Shown: piece after piece, positions 7,439-14,708 of the stretch
Layout: each line of letters opens with the position of its first letter
Position numbering within the stretch: the stretch's first letter is position 1
Origin: JAIBJP01 sp035639875
GTDB taxonomy: Bacteria; Actinomycetota; Thermoleophilia; Gaiellales; Gaiellaceae
Direction of reading: 5' to 3'
Assembly (NCBI GenBank): GCA_035639875.1
Contig: DASQXE010000106.1
Location: forward strand, 1-22,263
Length of the DNA stretch: 22,263 nt
Position numbers and translations under genes: made by a program
Notes under the pieces: generated by a model
The model's database searches: none
Told to the model about the DNA's origin: nothing
Seen by the model: the letters and a program-made list of their open reading frames with translations, nothing else

Positions 7439-8434
7439 GTGGGACGGCCTGTCTCCAGACTGCCATCGCCTGATTCCGATCCCGTTGCGGGGAGTGAAAC
7501 CGAGGAGCCGAAGCTCGAGCTGGTATCCGAGCCCGCCTCGGCCGACGCAGCCGGCGAGGAGCCCGAAGAGGAGGACGAAGACGAGGAGAAGGAAAGCCTC
7601 GCCAGCGGTCCGACGCAGGATCCGCTCAAGCTCTACGTGCGCCAGATCGGCGACGGGCCCCTCCTCACGCCCGCCGAGGAGCGCGAGCTCGCCCGGCGGA
7701 AGGACGAGGGCGACGAGGCGGCCAAGCGGAAGCTGATCGAGTCGAACCTGAGGCTCGTCATGTCGATCACGCGGAACTACGTGAACTCAGGCGTGCCGCT
7801 CCTCGACCTCATCCAGGAGGGCAACCTAGGGCTCATCCGAGCGGTCGAGAAGTTCGACTACAAGATGGGCTACAAGCTGTCGACCTATGCGACTTGGTGG
7901 ATCCGCCAGGCTGTGACACGAGCGATTGCCGACCAGGGGCGGACGATCCGCCTGCCCGTACACGTCGTCGACCAGGTGCGACGCGTCATGCGCGCGCGCC
8001 GGGTGCTGACGCAGAAGCTCAACCGAGAGCCGCTTCCGGAGGAGATCGCAAAGGAGAGCGGGTTCGAGCTCAAGCGGGTGAACGAGCTCCTCGACCTCGT
8101 CGAGGACCCTGTCAGCCTGGAGACGCCCGTCGGCGACGGCGATTCCATCTACGGAGACATGCTGGAGGACGTCAACTCCGAGCAGCCCGATCTCGTCCTC
8201 GCCGAGATGCTCCGGAGTGCCGAGCTGCAGACGGCGCTGGCGCAGCTCTCCGAGCGGATGCGGCACGTGCTCGAGCTCCGCTTCGGGCTTACGGGGGCGA
8301 TCCCGAAGACGCTCGAAGAGGTCGGCTCGGAACTCGGAGTCACGCGCGAGCGCGTCCGCCAGCTCGAGTCACGCGCGCTCCGCGAGCTGCAGGCCGCGGC
8401 GCCCGACCTGCGCCTCTACCTGCGCGCCGAATAG
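7439..8434 (+). CDS. RNA polymerase sigma-70 family sigma factor, RpoD/SigA-like (group 1 or 2)
   Basis: A 331-residue protein from GTG 7439. The frame is open further upstream, but that part overlaps the divergent amidotransferase gene and its promoter and does not look like protein. After an acidic low-complexity stretch (EEPEEEDEDEEKE) come region 1.2 (DPLKLYVRQIG), region 2 with the core-binding DLIQEGNLGLIRAVEKFD and the -10 recognition segment YATWWIRQAV, region 3, and region 4.2 with the helix-turn-helix LGVTRERVRQLESRALREL. Region 1.1 is missing, unlike the second sigma factor at 9155-10216. This argues for a group 2 (HrdB/SigB-like) factor rather than the housekeeping one, but either is possible. 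Confidence 0.9.
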   Translation: MGRPVSRLPSPDSDPVAGSETEEPKLELVSEPASADAAGEEPEEEDEDEEKESLASGPTQDPLKLYVRQIGDGPLLTPAEERELARRKDEGDEAAKRKLIESNLRLVMSITRNYVNSGVPLLDLIQEGNLGLIRAVEKFDYKMGYKLSTYATWWIRQAVTRAIADQGRTIRLPVHVVDQVRRVMRARRVLTQKLNREPLPEEIAKESGFELKRVNELLDLVEDPVSLETPVGDGDSIYGDMLEDVNSEQPDLVLAEMLRSAELQTALAQLSERMRHVLELRFGLTGAIPKTLEEVGSELGVTRERVRQLESRALRELQAAAPDLRLYLRAE

Positions 8435-8458
8435 GGGCACGCCCCGCCCGCGGGTAGG

Positions 8459-9196
8459 GTGACGGGCGTGTTCGTCGACGTCCACTCGCACGTGATCCCG
8501 TCCGGGGATGACGGGGCGCAGAGCGTGGAGGAGGGGCTTGCGCTCTGCCGCGGCGCGGCCGACGCCGGGACGAGCGTCCTCTTCGCCACGCCGCACGTCT
8601 GGCCGATGCTGCCCCTACCTCCGAAGCGAGAGGAGGCGATTCGTACGGCGCACTCCGAGATGGCTCCCGAGGCCGCGCGATTCGGCATCGAGCTCCAGCT
8701 CGGCTTCGAGTTGACGCCCACGCCGGCTCTCCTCGACGAGGATCCACGCCGCTATCGGCTCGGCGAGCTTCCTGCAGTCCTCATGGAGGTGCCGTTCCAA
8801 GGCTCTCTAAGCCTCGCTGAGCGCCTGGGAGAGCACATCGAGGCCGCTGGCCTGCAACCTGTGATCGCGCACCCTGAGCGCTCCGAGGCGATCGCGGCCG
8901 ATCCGGGGCTCGCACACCGCCTCCACGAGCGCGGCTGGCTTTTCCAGCTGAACGCCACCAGCATCACCGGCTATCACGGTCCGGAGATCGAGGCGCTCGC
9001 GTCGCGACTCATTGACGAGGGCGTGGCGGATCTGGTTGGCTCGGACGGCCATCGCCGCGCGCGGCCGCCGCAGCTCGCCGACGCCTATCGCGCCGTGCAG
9101 GCGAGAATGGGGTGGAGGGCGGACGCCCTCTTCGACGGGCGCGCGCTTCCAGGCCTAGCGGGTCGCGACCGCGTCGATCTCGCGAAGGGACGCTAG
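8459..9196 (+). CDS. PHP-domain protein, CpsB/YwqE-type tyrosine phosphatase family
   Basis: A 245-residue metal-dependent PHP-fold enzyme. Metal-binding motifs are VDVHSHVIPSGDDG at the N-terminus, ATPHVW (about 40), a central E in GFELT, IAHPERSE and GSDGHRR near the C-terminus, all as in the CpsB/CapC/YwqE group that dephosphorylates the tyrosine kinases of capsule and exopolysaccharide synthesis. No kinase gene is in the window, so the substrate is unknown. GTG 8459 is used; GTG 8468 is an alternative. It starts 24 bp after the sigma gene, so cotranscription is likely. Its last 42 bp overlap the 3' end of the convergent second sigma factor gene. Confidence 0.87.
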   Translation: MTGVFVDVHSHVIPSGDDGAQSVEEGLALCRGAADAGTSVLFATPHVWPMLPLPPKREEAIRTAHSEMAPEAARFGIELQLGFELTPTPALLDEDPRRYRLGELPAVLMEVPFQGSLSLAERLGEHIEAAGLQPVIAHPERSEAIAADPGLAHRLHERGWLFQLNATSITGYHGPEIEALASRLIDEGVADLVGSDGHRRARPPQLADAYRAVQARMGWRADALFDGRALPGLAGRDRVDLAKGR

Positions 9197-10216
9197 CCGT
9201 GCGAGGGATTCGATCTCGATCTGCCGCACCCGCTCGCGGGTGATCCCAAGCCGGCGGCCGATGTGCTCCAGCGTGTGCGGCTCCTCGCCGCGTAGGCCGT
9301 AGCGGAGCTCGAGGACGCGCCGATCGCGCTCCGGGAGCGACTCGAGCGCGCGGTCGAGGGCCTCCTTCTGGAGGCGGCGCTCTGTCTCCTCCTCCGGGAG
9401 CGGATCTTCGCCGGCGACAAGGTCGCCGAACACCGCGTCTTCCTGCTCTCCGATCGGCTGATCGAGGCTCGTTGAGGCCCGCGCCGCGGCCCGCACCTCG
9501 ATCGCCTGCTGGAGAGGGAGGCCCGCCTCGTGCGCGATCTCCTCGAGCGTCGGTTCGCGGGCGAGCTGAGTCCAGAGGTGCCGTTCGGCGCGATGCATCT
9601 TCTGCATTCGCTCGACGACGTGGACGGGCACGCGGATCGTCCTCGCCTTGTCGGCGATGGCGCGCGCGACGGCCTGGCGAATCCACCAGGTCGCGTATGT
9701 AGAGAACTTGAGGCCGCGCTGCCACTCGAACTTCTCGACGGCGCGGATCAGGCCGAACATGCCCTCCTGGATGAGATCGAGAAAGGGGAGGCCCTGGTTG
9801 CGGTAGTTCTTCGCGATCGAGACGACCAGGCGCAGGTTGCATTCGATCATGCGTCGCTTGGCCTCCATGTCCCCGCACTCGATCCGCTTCGAGAGCTCGA
9901 CCTCATCGGCAGCGGTGAGCAGCGGATGGCGGCCGATCTCGCGGAGGAAGAGCTGCAGCGCGTCCGTCGTCGTCTCGAGAACTTCGGTCGCTCGGGGGGG
10001 AGCGGTGGGCTCACGCGGGGGCTCCTTCGGGGTCTCGACGACCTCGATCGCGCGCTCTTCGAGCTCACGGTAGAGGGCCTCGACGTCCGCGGGATCGGCC
10101 TCGAGGGAATCGATCGTCTCGGTCAGCTCCGTTGCGTCGAGGAAGCCGGCCGCTTCGCCGCGCTCGAGCAGATGCTGGATCTCCTCGTGTTGGAGGACGC
10201 TCGTCTCGTCAGCCAT
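9155..10216 (-). CDS. RNA polymerase sigma factor, RpoD-like with region 1.1
   Basis: A 353-residue sigma-70 protein. Residues 1-60 resemble region 1.1 (helical, LLERGEAAGFLDATELTETI), the autoinhibitory part typical of primary sigma factors. Region 1.2 (DALQLFLREIGRHPLLTA), region 2 (DLIQEGMFGLIRAVEKFEW, YATWWIRQAV), region 3 and region 4.2 (LGITRERVRQIEIESLARL) follow. It is clearly a different gene from the sigma factor at 7439-8434, with a different linker and C-terminus. ATG 10216 is preceded by a leader of about 55 nt from the promoter at 10279-10306. The nonacidic-rather-than-HrdB N-terminus and the short region 1.1 leave open whether it is the main housekeeping factor or a second RpoD-like one. 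Confidence 0.92.
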   Translation of the reverse strand: MADETSVLQHEEIQHLLERGEAAGFLDATELTETIDSLEADPADVEALYRELEERAIEVVETPKEPPREPTAPPRATEVLETTTDALQLFLREIGRHPLLTAADEVELSKRIECGDMEAKRRMIECNLRLVVSIAKNYRNQGLPFLDLIQEGMFGLIRAVEKFEWQRGLKFSTYATWWIRQAVARAIADKARTIRVPVHVVERMQKMHRAERHLWTQLAREPTLEEIAHEAGLPLQQAIEVRAAARASTSLDQPIGEQEDAVFGDLVAGEDPLPEEETERRLQKEALDRALESLPERDRRVLELRYGLRGEEPHTLEHIGRRLGITRERVRQIEIESLARLASLREIDAVATR

Positions 10217-10278
10217 TTAACGCGCACATCCGCCCGAGAGATAGACGCACCCACCGAACCCGGACGGCACCGCGCCCT

Positions 10279-10306
10279 ACCCTACCAACCTCGCGGTGAA
10301 AGTAAA
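10279..10306 (-). promoter_or_regulatory. Promoter for the region-1.1 sigma factor gene
   Basis: On the minus strand TTTACT (10306-10301), 16 nt, TAGGGT (10284-10279). The predicted start is near 10272, about 56 nt before ATG 10216. The same TAGGGT -10 box appears in the promoter at 14697-14702. Confidence 0.5.
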
Positions 10307-10374
10307 CCTCAAGCCAACGGTACGAAAAGTGGAATTTCCGCAAATCCTGCCTATTCTCAGATTAGAGCTCGCGG

Positions 10375-11487
10375 GTGGTGCGGCTGATTGGGGAGAGGAG
10401 CGAGTTGCTGCGGCTGGACGAAGGAGCTACGTGGACCGGCGTGGGAGCGCTCTCCCTTTCCGCGCTTCTCCTGGCGCTCGGCATCCTGCTCTTCGTGCGC
10501 TGGCGGCGTGCCGCCACCCGTGAGATCGCCCAGATCCAGGCGGCGAGCGAGCGGACGGAGAGCCTCCTCACCGAGCTCACGCGCGCGCTCAGCGATACAC
10601 GCGCCGAAGGACGGCGCCTGTCGGCACTCGGCGAGCTCGGCTCGACGCTCGACCTCGACGTGGCCTTCGAGCGTGCCCTGCGCGCTGTGGGCCAGCTCGC
10701 GGAGGCCGACGCGGCGATGATCGTTCTCCACCAGGAAGCGGAACCGATCACCGCGACGTTCGGGCTGACAGGCGAGGAGTCGCTGCGCGACCTGATCGGC
10801 CTGCCCCCCGAAGCGAGCCGCGCGCGGGCGGTGAAGCTCAACTACCTGTACACGCCCGAGGAGGCGGCCAACGACGCCTTCCGGCTGAGCGGCGGACTGG
10901 CGGTGCCGCTCGCAGACGCGCGCGGCGAGCGCGTGGGCACGCTCGCGGTCTTCTGGCGCCGCGCCGACCACGCCGTCACCGACGAGGAGCTCGCCCGCTT
11001 CGAGGATCTTGCCGCCGCCTTCGGGCCGGCGCTCGAGAATGCGCGCCTTTTCTCGGACGCGCGCCGCCTGGCCGAGACCGATCCCCTCACGAACCTCCGG
11101 AACCGCCGCTACTTCGACGAGCGGCTGCGGCGCGAGTGCGCCCGCGCTCGCCGCTACGGCCGCGCCCTCGGCCTGCTCCTCACCGAAGCTGAGAGCGAGA
11201 TTCCCGACTTGGCGGCCGCCGGGGAGCGGATTCGCGGCGCTGTTCGAGGCACCGACGTGCCCTGCTACCTCGGCGAGGGCCGCTTCGCCGTGATCATGCC
11301 CGAGGTGGGGCAGGCGGACGCCGAGCGGGTCCTCCGTCGGGTCCAGTTCGCGCTCGGTGGTCGCGTGGACAACGGCGGCGAGGGCGTCCGCCTCCATGCG
11401 GGGCTCGTCGAGTTGCGGCGCGACGAGGACCAGTCGATGCTCCTGCGCCGCGCTGAAGAGGCGCTCGAGTGGGCGACGTCGTGGTGA
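10375..11487 (+). CDS. Membrane-anchored GAF protein with degenerate GGDEF domain (probable c-di-GMP receptor)
   Basis: A 370-residue protein. One membrane helix (about 21-42) is followed by a basic stretch and a helical linker (45-85), a GAF domain (about 90-225) and a shortened GGDEF-like domain (about 232-370). The domain begins normally with ETDPLTNLRNRRYFDE, but the segment carrying the metal-binding Asp and the substrate helix is missing. The active loop is GEGRF (300-304) instead of GGDEF, so cyclase activity is very unlikely. The inhibitory-site motif RGTD (291-294) stands five residues before it, the canonical I-site spacing, so cyclic di-GMP binding may be kept. This GAF plus degenerate GGDEF layout recalls PelD-type receptors. 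Start GTG 10375 is uncertain; no clear promoter, though TATTCT at 10352-10357 is a possible -10 box. Confidence 0.85.
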   Translation: MVRLIGERSELLRLDEGATWTGVGALSLSALLLALGILLFVRWRRAATREIAQIQAASERTESLLTELTRALSDTRAEGRRLSALGELGSTLDLDVAFERALRAVGQLAEADAAMIVLHQEAEPITATFGLTGEESLRDLIGLPPEASRARAVKLNYLYTPEEAANDAFRLSGGLAVPLADARGERVGTLAVFWRRADHAVTDEELARFEDLAAAFGPALENARLFSDARRLAETDPLTNLRNRRYFDERLRRECARARRYGRALGLLLTEAESEIPDLAAAGERIRGAVRGTDVPCYLGEGRFAVIMPEVGQADAERVLRRVQFALGGRVDNGGEGVRLHAGLVELRRDEDQSMLLRRAEEALEWATSW

Positions 11488-11530
11488 CCGAGTTCGTCTC
11501 GCTGGACGGCGTCGCGCACGAGAATGGGCG
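11469..11530 (+). pseudogene. 5' remnant of a RibD-C/dihydrofolate-reductase-like gene
   Basis: From GTG 11469 the frame reads V-G-D-V-V-V-T-E-F-V-S-L-D-G-V-A-H-E-N-G. The VVTEFVSLDGV signature is the usual N-terminus of the small reductase family with a RibD C-terminal (DHFR-like) fold. After about 20 codons all similarity stops, just before the end of the RES toxin gene (stop at 11536-11538). The rest of the reductase is not found at the other end of the toxin-antitoxin module. The start overlaps the end of the preceding GAF-GGDEF gene by 19 bp, so the pair was probably an operon before it was cut. Confidence 0.6.
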
Positions 11531-11535
11531 TTATG

Positions 11536-12093
11536 TCAAGTCGAGACCGGCAGCCCGAGAAACTCGCCCGCCTCGCGCACGACATCGTCCCCCACCTCAA
11601 GCGGCTTGACGTCGGCGACTTCGAGCAGAGGCTCCGCGCGGTCGAAGAGGGTGACGTTGGCCCACAGCGCTTCGAACGTCGACCACCACCGCAATCCAGC
11701 CGCGTTCGGGTGACGCTCGAAGAGCTCTCCTGCCTGCACTTGCGTCACCGAACGCTCGTTCGTAGCAACGCGTGACGGCCTGAGCTCCTCTCGTACGAGC
11801 GCCGCGGGATCGTCGAGATCGACGAGCTCGGCGCGGTCCGACAGCTCGACCGCGGCGAGGGCGAAGGGATACCCGCGCCGGACGAGGTCGGACTGGGCGA
11901 GCGACGTGCCGGCGAGGCGTGCGAGGCGCTCCACCGCGGCGGAAACGGGTTCCGTCGACACATACAGACAGCCGTACAGCGCCGGATTGTCGTGCCTGCC
12001 GTCGCCTTGGAGCATGCGCGGAAACCAGAGCGGCCCGCCTCGCGCTCGGGCAGCCGCTGCCTCGTCCCAGGCGAAGCAGCGGAACAGGATCAC
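11536..12093 (-). CDS. RES-domain toxin of a RES-Xre toxin-antitoxin module
   Basis: A 185-residue RES-domain protein. The family is named for conserved Arg, Glu and Ser; plausible counterparts are Arg5 (ILFRCF), Glu55 (STEPVSAAVE) and Ser138 (GLRWWSTFEALWANV). Known RES toxins such as MbcT and ParT act on NAD+ or use it to modify targets, halting growth until the Xre partner neutralises them. The gene follows its antitoxin with a 4-bp ATGA overlap, which couples translation and fixes the start at ATG 12093. The organisation (antitoxin first, toxin second) is standard for this type II family. It is convergent with the GAF-GGDEF gene and borders a broken reductase gene, which suggests the module arrived by insertion. 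Confidence 0.85.
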   Translation of the reverse strand: MILFRCFAWDEAAAARARGGPLWFPRMLQGDGRHDNPALYGCLYVSTEPVSAAVERLARLAGTSLAQSDLVRRGYPFALAAVELSDRAELVDLDDPAALVREELRPSRVATNERSVTQVQAGELFERHPNAAGLRWWSTFEALWANVTLFDRAEPLLEVADVKPLEVGDDVVREAGEFLGLPVST

Positions 12094-12422
12094 GCGTAGG
12101 ACTCGGCGCGCTCCTGCCGGATCGCCGCGAGCAGCTCCTCCACTCTCCCCTGCCTGATCACGTCGATCGGACGGCGGTTCCGCAAAAAGGGGTTGAAGCC
12201 GAACAGCCAGTGCTCGGCCGTTCCCGGCTCATACTCGCGCAGGAGCGACGACATCACGAGCTCGAGCAGGTCAAGGCGCTCCGCGTTGTCCGCGTCGATC
12301 CCCTGCCCGCGCTTCCAGCGGGACACCTGCGCAGGGCTGACGCCGAGGGCGTTGGCCAACCGACGCTGGGAACGAAAATCGCGGCTGAGCGCCTCTACTT
12401 TGACCGCAGGCGCGACGGGCAC
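12090..12422 (-). CDS. Xre/MbcA/ParS-type antitoxin of the RES-Xre module
   Basis: A 110-residue antitoxin. Residues about 10-50 form an Xre-type helix-turn-helix (RRLANALGVSPAQVSRWKRGQ); residues 60-110 match the toxin-binding C-terminal domain of MbcA/ParS proteins (WLFGFNPFLRNRRPIDVI...G..EELLAAI). I place the start at GTG 12422, not at the longer in-frame start at 12494: the -10 box TACACT (12434-12429, minus strand) and a perfect palindrome lie inside the longer version, and the predicted transcription start falls at this GTG, so the mRNA would be leaderless. The protein should bind its own palindrome and repress the pair, the usual autoregulation for such modules. Confidence 0.82.
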   Translation of the reverse strand: MPVAPAVKVEALSRDFRSQRRLANALGVSPAQVSRWKRGQGIDADNAERLDLLELVMSSLLREYEPGTAEHWLFGFNPFLRNRRPIDVIRQGRVEELLAAIRQERAESYA

Positions 12423-12428
12423 CGTCTC

Positions 12429-12455
12429 AGTGTAGCGCAACAGAAAGTGTTGCGC
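12429..12455 (-). promoter_or_regulatory. Promoter and operator of the RES-Xre module
   Basis: GCGCAACA (12435-12442), 5-nt spacer, TGTTGCGC (12448-12455) is a perfect 8-bp inverted repeat. It abuts the minus-strand -10 box TACACT (12434-12429), so a bound Xre dimer would block RNA polymerase. No convincing -35 hexamer is present, so an activator or extended -10 contact may be needed. Confidence 0.65.
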
Positions 12456-12472
12456 GGCGACGGCAGGGCGGC

Positions 12473-12501
12473 TTGCGGCGCCCCTCGCGACCAATTAGCG
12501 T
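12473..12501 (+). promoter_or_regulatory. Promoter for the DUF4015 gene
   Basis: TTGCGG (12473-12478), exactly 17 nt, TAGCGT (12496-12501). The predicted start is about 12508, leaving a leader of only about 5 nt before ATG 12513. It lies back to back with the toxin-antitoxin promoter, 18 bp away. Confidence 0.6.
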
Positions 12502-12512
12502 GCCGGGGTTCT

Positions 12513-13700
12513 ATGCTCCTCGAACCTGTCGACCCTAACGAGAAATTCAGAGCCCGGCGTCGACAGGCACGAAGACGGCGCGCAATCAGGCGCACGACGG
12601 CGCTCGCCGTGGTGGCCCTCTGCGCCGCGGGCCTGACGCTCGGCGCGCGCTTCCTCACGGTTCGCGAGACCGCCGGGCGCGGCTCTGGCGCAGCGAGTTC
12701 GCACGCTGAGACGACGACGCAGGCCAAGGCCCAGCCTCGCCCGCTTCCCACGGAGATTCGTGGCGTCCACGTCACGATGGCGCTCGCCTCTCTGCGTGGG
12801 AAGCTCCGTCAGTATCTCGCCCTCACTAGCGCCGGGTTGAACGCGCTCGAGTTGGACGTCAAGGACGAGAACGGGCAAGTCGGCTTCGTCCGCCCCGCCG
12901 TGCCGCTTGCCCGTGCGATCGGCTCGGCACACCGCTACTACAACCCGTTCCACGCCGCTGCTCAAGCGCATGCGCACGGCGTTTACCTGATCGGACGCAT
13001 CGTCGTCTTCGAGGATCCCGTCCTCTCCGTCCAGAAGCCGGGCTATGCGATCCGCACTGCAGACGGCGGCGTATGGCGTACCGCCGCGGGCCTCGGCTGG
13101 GCGAATCCGTACGACAAGCGCGTCTGGAAGTACAACGTCGACGTGGGCATCGCCGCGGCGCGTGCCGGCTTCGACGAGATTCAGTTCGACTACGTGCGCT
13201 TCCCCACCGACGGGGACCTCTCGAACGCGCGCTTTGCCGGGGCGACGAACGGCCGCAAGAGCTCCGTGATCACGGGCTTTCTCTCGTACGCCGCCGGGCG
13301 CCTGAAGCCGCTCGGCGTGCGCGTCTCGGCGGACGTCTTCGGACTCTCGGCGACGCGGAACATGGGGATCGGACAGGCGCCCCGCAGGGTCGCCAAGGCC
13401 GTCGATGCCATCTATCCGATGGTCTATCCCTCCCACTTCGCTCCGGGCGAGTACAACCTCCCCGATCCGAACGCGGAGCCCGGCCGCACCGTGGCGCTCG
13501 CCCTTCGGGACTTCGACGTAGCTCTGCGCGGCTCGAAGACGCGGCTCGTGCCGTGGCTGCAGGACTTCTCGCTCGGGCGCACGTACACGATCGACGACGT
13601 TCGTGAACAGATTCAGGCCGCGCGCGACGCCGGCGTCGACGGCTTCATGCTCTGGAACGCAGGCGGCGCCTATTCGGACGCCGCCCTCGCGGGACCGTAG
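12513..13700 (+). CDS. Putative glycoside hydrolase, DUF4015 family, membrane-anchored or secreted
   Basis: A 395-residue protein. A very basic N-terminus (residues 11-27) and one hydrophobic helix (28-48) form an uncleaved anchor or signal sequence, followed by a Ser/Thr/Ala-rich linker (50-78). The TIM-barrel-like domain (about 82-395) contains NALELDVKDENG, the diagnostic GFDEIQFDYVRFPTDGD (219-235), VSADVFGLS and VDAIYPMVYPSHF, which match the putative glycosyl hydrolase family DUF4015. Asp and Glu in the FDEIQFDY block are candidate catalytic residues. Substrate is unknown; cell-wall or extracellular polysaccharide is a reasonable guess. ATG 12513 is chosen because the promoter ends at 12501; the frame is open further upstream but overlaps the antitoxin. 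The following transporter gene begins 30 bp downstream. Confidence 0.88.
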   Translation: MLLEPVDPNEKFRARRRQARRRRAIRRTTALAVVALCAAGLTLGARFLTVRETAGRGSGAASSHAETTTQAKAQPRPLPTEIRGVHVTMALASLRGKLRQYLALTSAGLNALELDVKDENGQVGFVRPAVPLARAIGSAHRYYNPFHAAAQAHAHGVYLIGRIVVFEDPVLSVQKPGYAIRTADGGVWRTAAGLGWANPYDKRVWKYNVDVGIAAARAGFDEIQFDYVRFPTDGDLSNARFAGATNGRKSSVITGFLSYAAGRLKPLGVRVSADVFGLSATRNMGIGQAPRRVAKAVDAIYPMVYPSHFAPGEYNLPDPNAEPGRTVALALRDFDVALRGSKTRLVPWLQDFSLGRTYTIDDVREQIQAARDAGVDGFMLWNAGGAYSDAALAGP

Positions 13701-13729
13701 CCGCCGTCCTGCTCGCGCTCCTGTCGGCC

Positions 13730-14569
13730 GTGCTCTTCGGCGCGATGACGGTTGCCATGCGGTTCGGCCTGCCCGCCCGCGCGGACGCCGAGGTCGGCGC
13801 GCTCGTGATGACGGGGATTGCGGCGCTCGTCGCCTTCGCCGCCGTGGCGCTCGACCCGGATGCCCATCCCCTCGCGCGACCGCGTGAGCTCGGCTTGTTT
13901 GCGCTCGCAGGCCTGCTCGCCCCGGGTCTCTCCCAGGTGTTCTTCACGCGCGCCGTCCGTGACGCGGGGCCGTCCCGAAGCTCGGTCGTGGTGGGCAGCG
14001 CCCCACTTTTCGCGGTCGCGATTGCGATCGTGGCGCTGGGCGAACCCGTCAGGCCTCCATTGGTCGCCGGGGCGCTGCTCATCGTCCTCGCTGGCGTCGT
14101 GCTGGCAAGCGAATCCTCCCGCCCGCCTCACGTCCGGCTCGTGGGGATCGCGTTCGCGGTGATAACCACGCTCCTCTTCTCGACGAGGGACAACCTCGTG
14201 CGCCATTTCGCGGGCGAGGCCCACACGGGCTCGATTGCCGCGGCGGCCGCGGCTCTCGGCGTGGCCGCCGTTGGGATGGCCGGCTATGTCGCCGTCGCGC
14301 GGCGGGGCCGACTGCGCGACTCGCTCGAGCGCCTCCGCTGGCGGCCGCTCGCGCTCTCCGGCCTTTGCTTCGGCGTCTCCTACGTCCTCCTCTTCGACGC
14401 GTACTACCGAGCCCGCGTGTCCGTGGTCTCGCCCCTCGTCGCGACCGAATCCCTCTGGGGCGTCCTTCTCTCGGCCGTTTTTCTGCGCGTCGAGGTCGTC
14501 GGGATCCGCCTCGTCCTCGGCGCGGTGCTCGTCGTTTCGGGAGGAGTCCTCATCGGCATTTTCCGCTAG
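13730..14569 (+). CDS. EamA/DMT-superfamily transporter
   Basis: A 279-residue hydrophobic protein with about ten membrane helices in two repeated halves of five, the 10-TMS drug/metabolite transporter plan. Small-residue-rich helices and the end-of-half motifs (VAGALLIVLAGVVLAS; LVLGAVLVVSGGVLIG) are typical of EamA domains. It probably moves a metabolite across the plasma membrane; substrate cannot be told. GTG 13730 is the first standard start codon in frame, but helix 1 appears to begin earlier (coding-like AAVLLALLSA from about 13700), so a non-standard start such as CTG 13709 is possible. It is close behind the DUF4015 gene and probably cotranscribed. Confidence 0.85.
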   Translation: MLFGAMTVAMRFGLPARADAEVGALVMTGIAALVAFAAVALDPDAHPLARPRELGLFALAGLLAPGLSQVFFTRAVRDAGPSRSSVVVGSAPLFAVAIAIVALGEPVRPPLVAGALLIVLAGVVLASESSRPPHVRLVGIAFAVITTLLFSTRDNLVRHFAGEAHTGSIAAAAAALGVAAVGMAGYVAVARRGRLRDSLERLRWRPLALSGLCFGVSYVLLFDAYYRARVSVVSPLVATESLWGVLLSAVFLRVEVVGIRLVLGAVLVVSGGVLIGIFR

Positions 14570-14577
14570 TCAAGCCG

Positions 14578-14631
14578 CCTTCCACAAGTCTTCCCACAGA
14601 GCTACCCGGCAGATGTGGAAAATGTGGAAAA
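14578..14631. repeat. Cluster of DnaA-box-like 9-mers with a perfect tandem pair
   Basis: TGTGGAAAA occurs twice head to tail (14614-14622 and 14623-14631), that is TTTTCCACA on the minus strand, one base from the DnaA box TTATCCACA. CTTCCACAA (14579-14587) and TTCCCACAG lie just upstream. The stretch is in the AT-richer gap after the transporter gene. No dnaA, dnaN or gyrB is nearby, so an origin is not implied. Confidence 0.45.
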
Positions 14632-14641
14632 CTGAACTATT

Positions 14642-14652
14642 CGCAAATTGCG
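14642..14652. repeat. Palindrome CGCAA-A-TTGCG
   Basis: A perfect 5-bp inverted repeat around one base, 10 bp after the DnaA-box-like pair and 22 bp before the -35 box at 14674. It could be an operator for the downstream promoter; no regulator can be named. Confidence 0.35.
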
Positions 14653-14673
14653 TACATTAAGTTGAACGCCGTC

Positions 14674-14702
14674 TTGCAAAGGCCTACGCGAACTCCTAGG
14701 GT
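14674..14702 (+). promoter_or_regulatory. Promoter in the intergenic region after the EamA gene
   Basis: TTGCAA (14674-14679), 17 nt, TAGGGT (14697-14702). The predicted start is near 14709. Between here and the terminator at 14799-14821 there is no convincing gene start with a ribosome binding site. Confidence 0.55.
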
Positions 14703-14708
14703 GCCGCT

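Noticed and set aside
11919..12512. N-terminal extension of the DUF4015 protein to position 11919
   Set aside because: It runs antisense through the RES and Xre genes; the promoter at 12473-12501 and ATG 12513 define the gene.
14578..14700. Chromosomal origin of replication
   Set aside because: Only a few imperfect boxes, no AT-rich unwinding region of size, and no dnaA, dnaN, recF or gyrB nearby.
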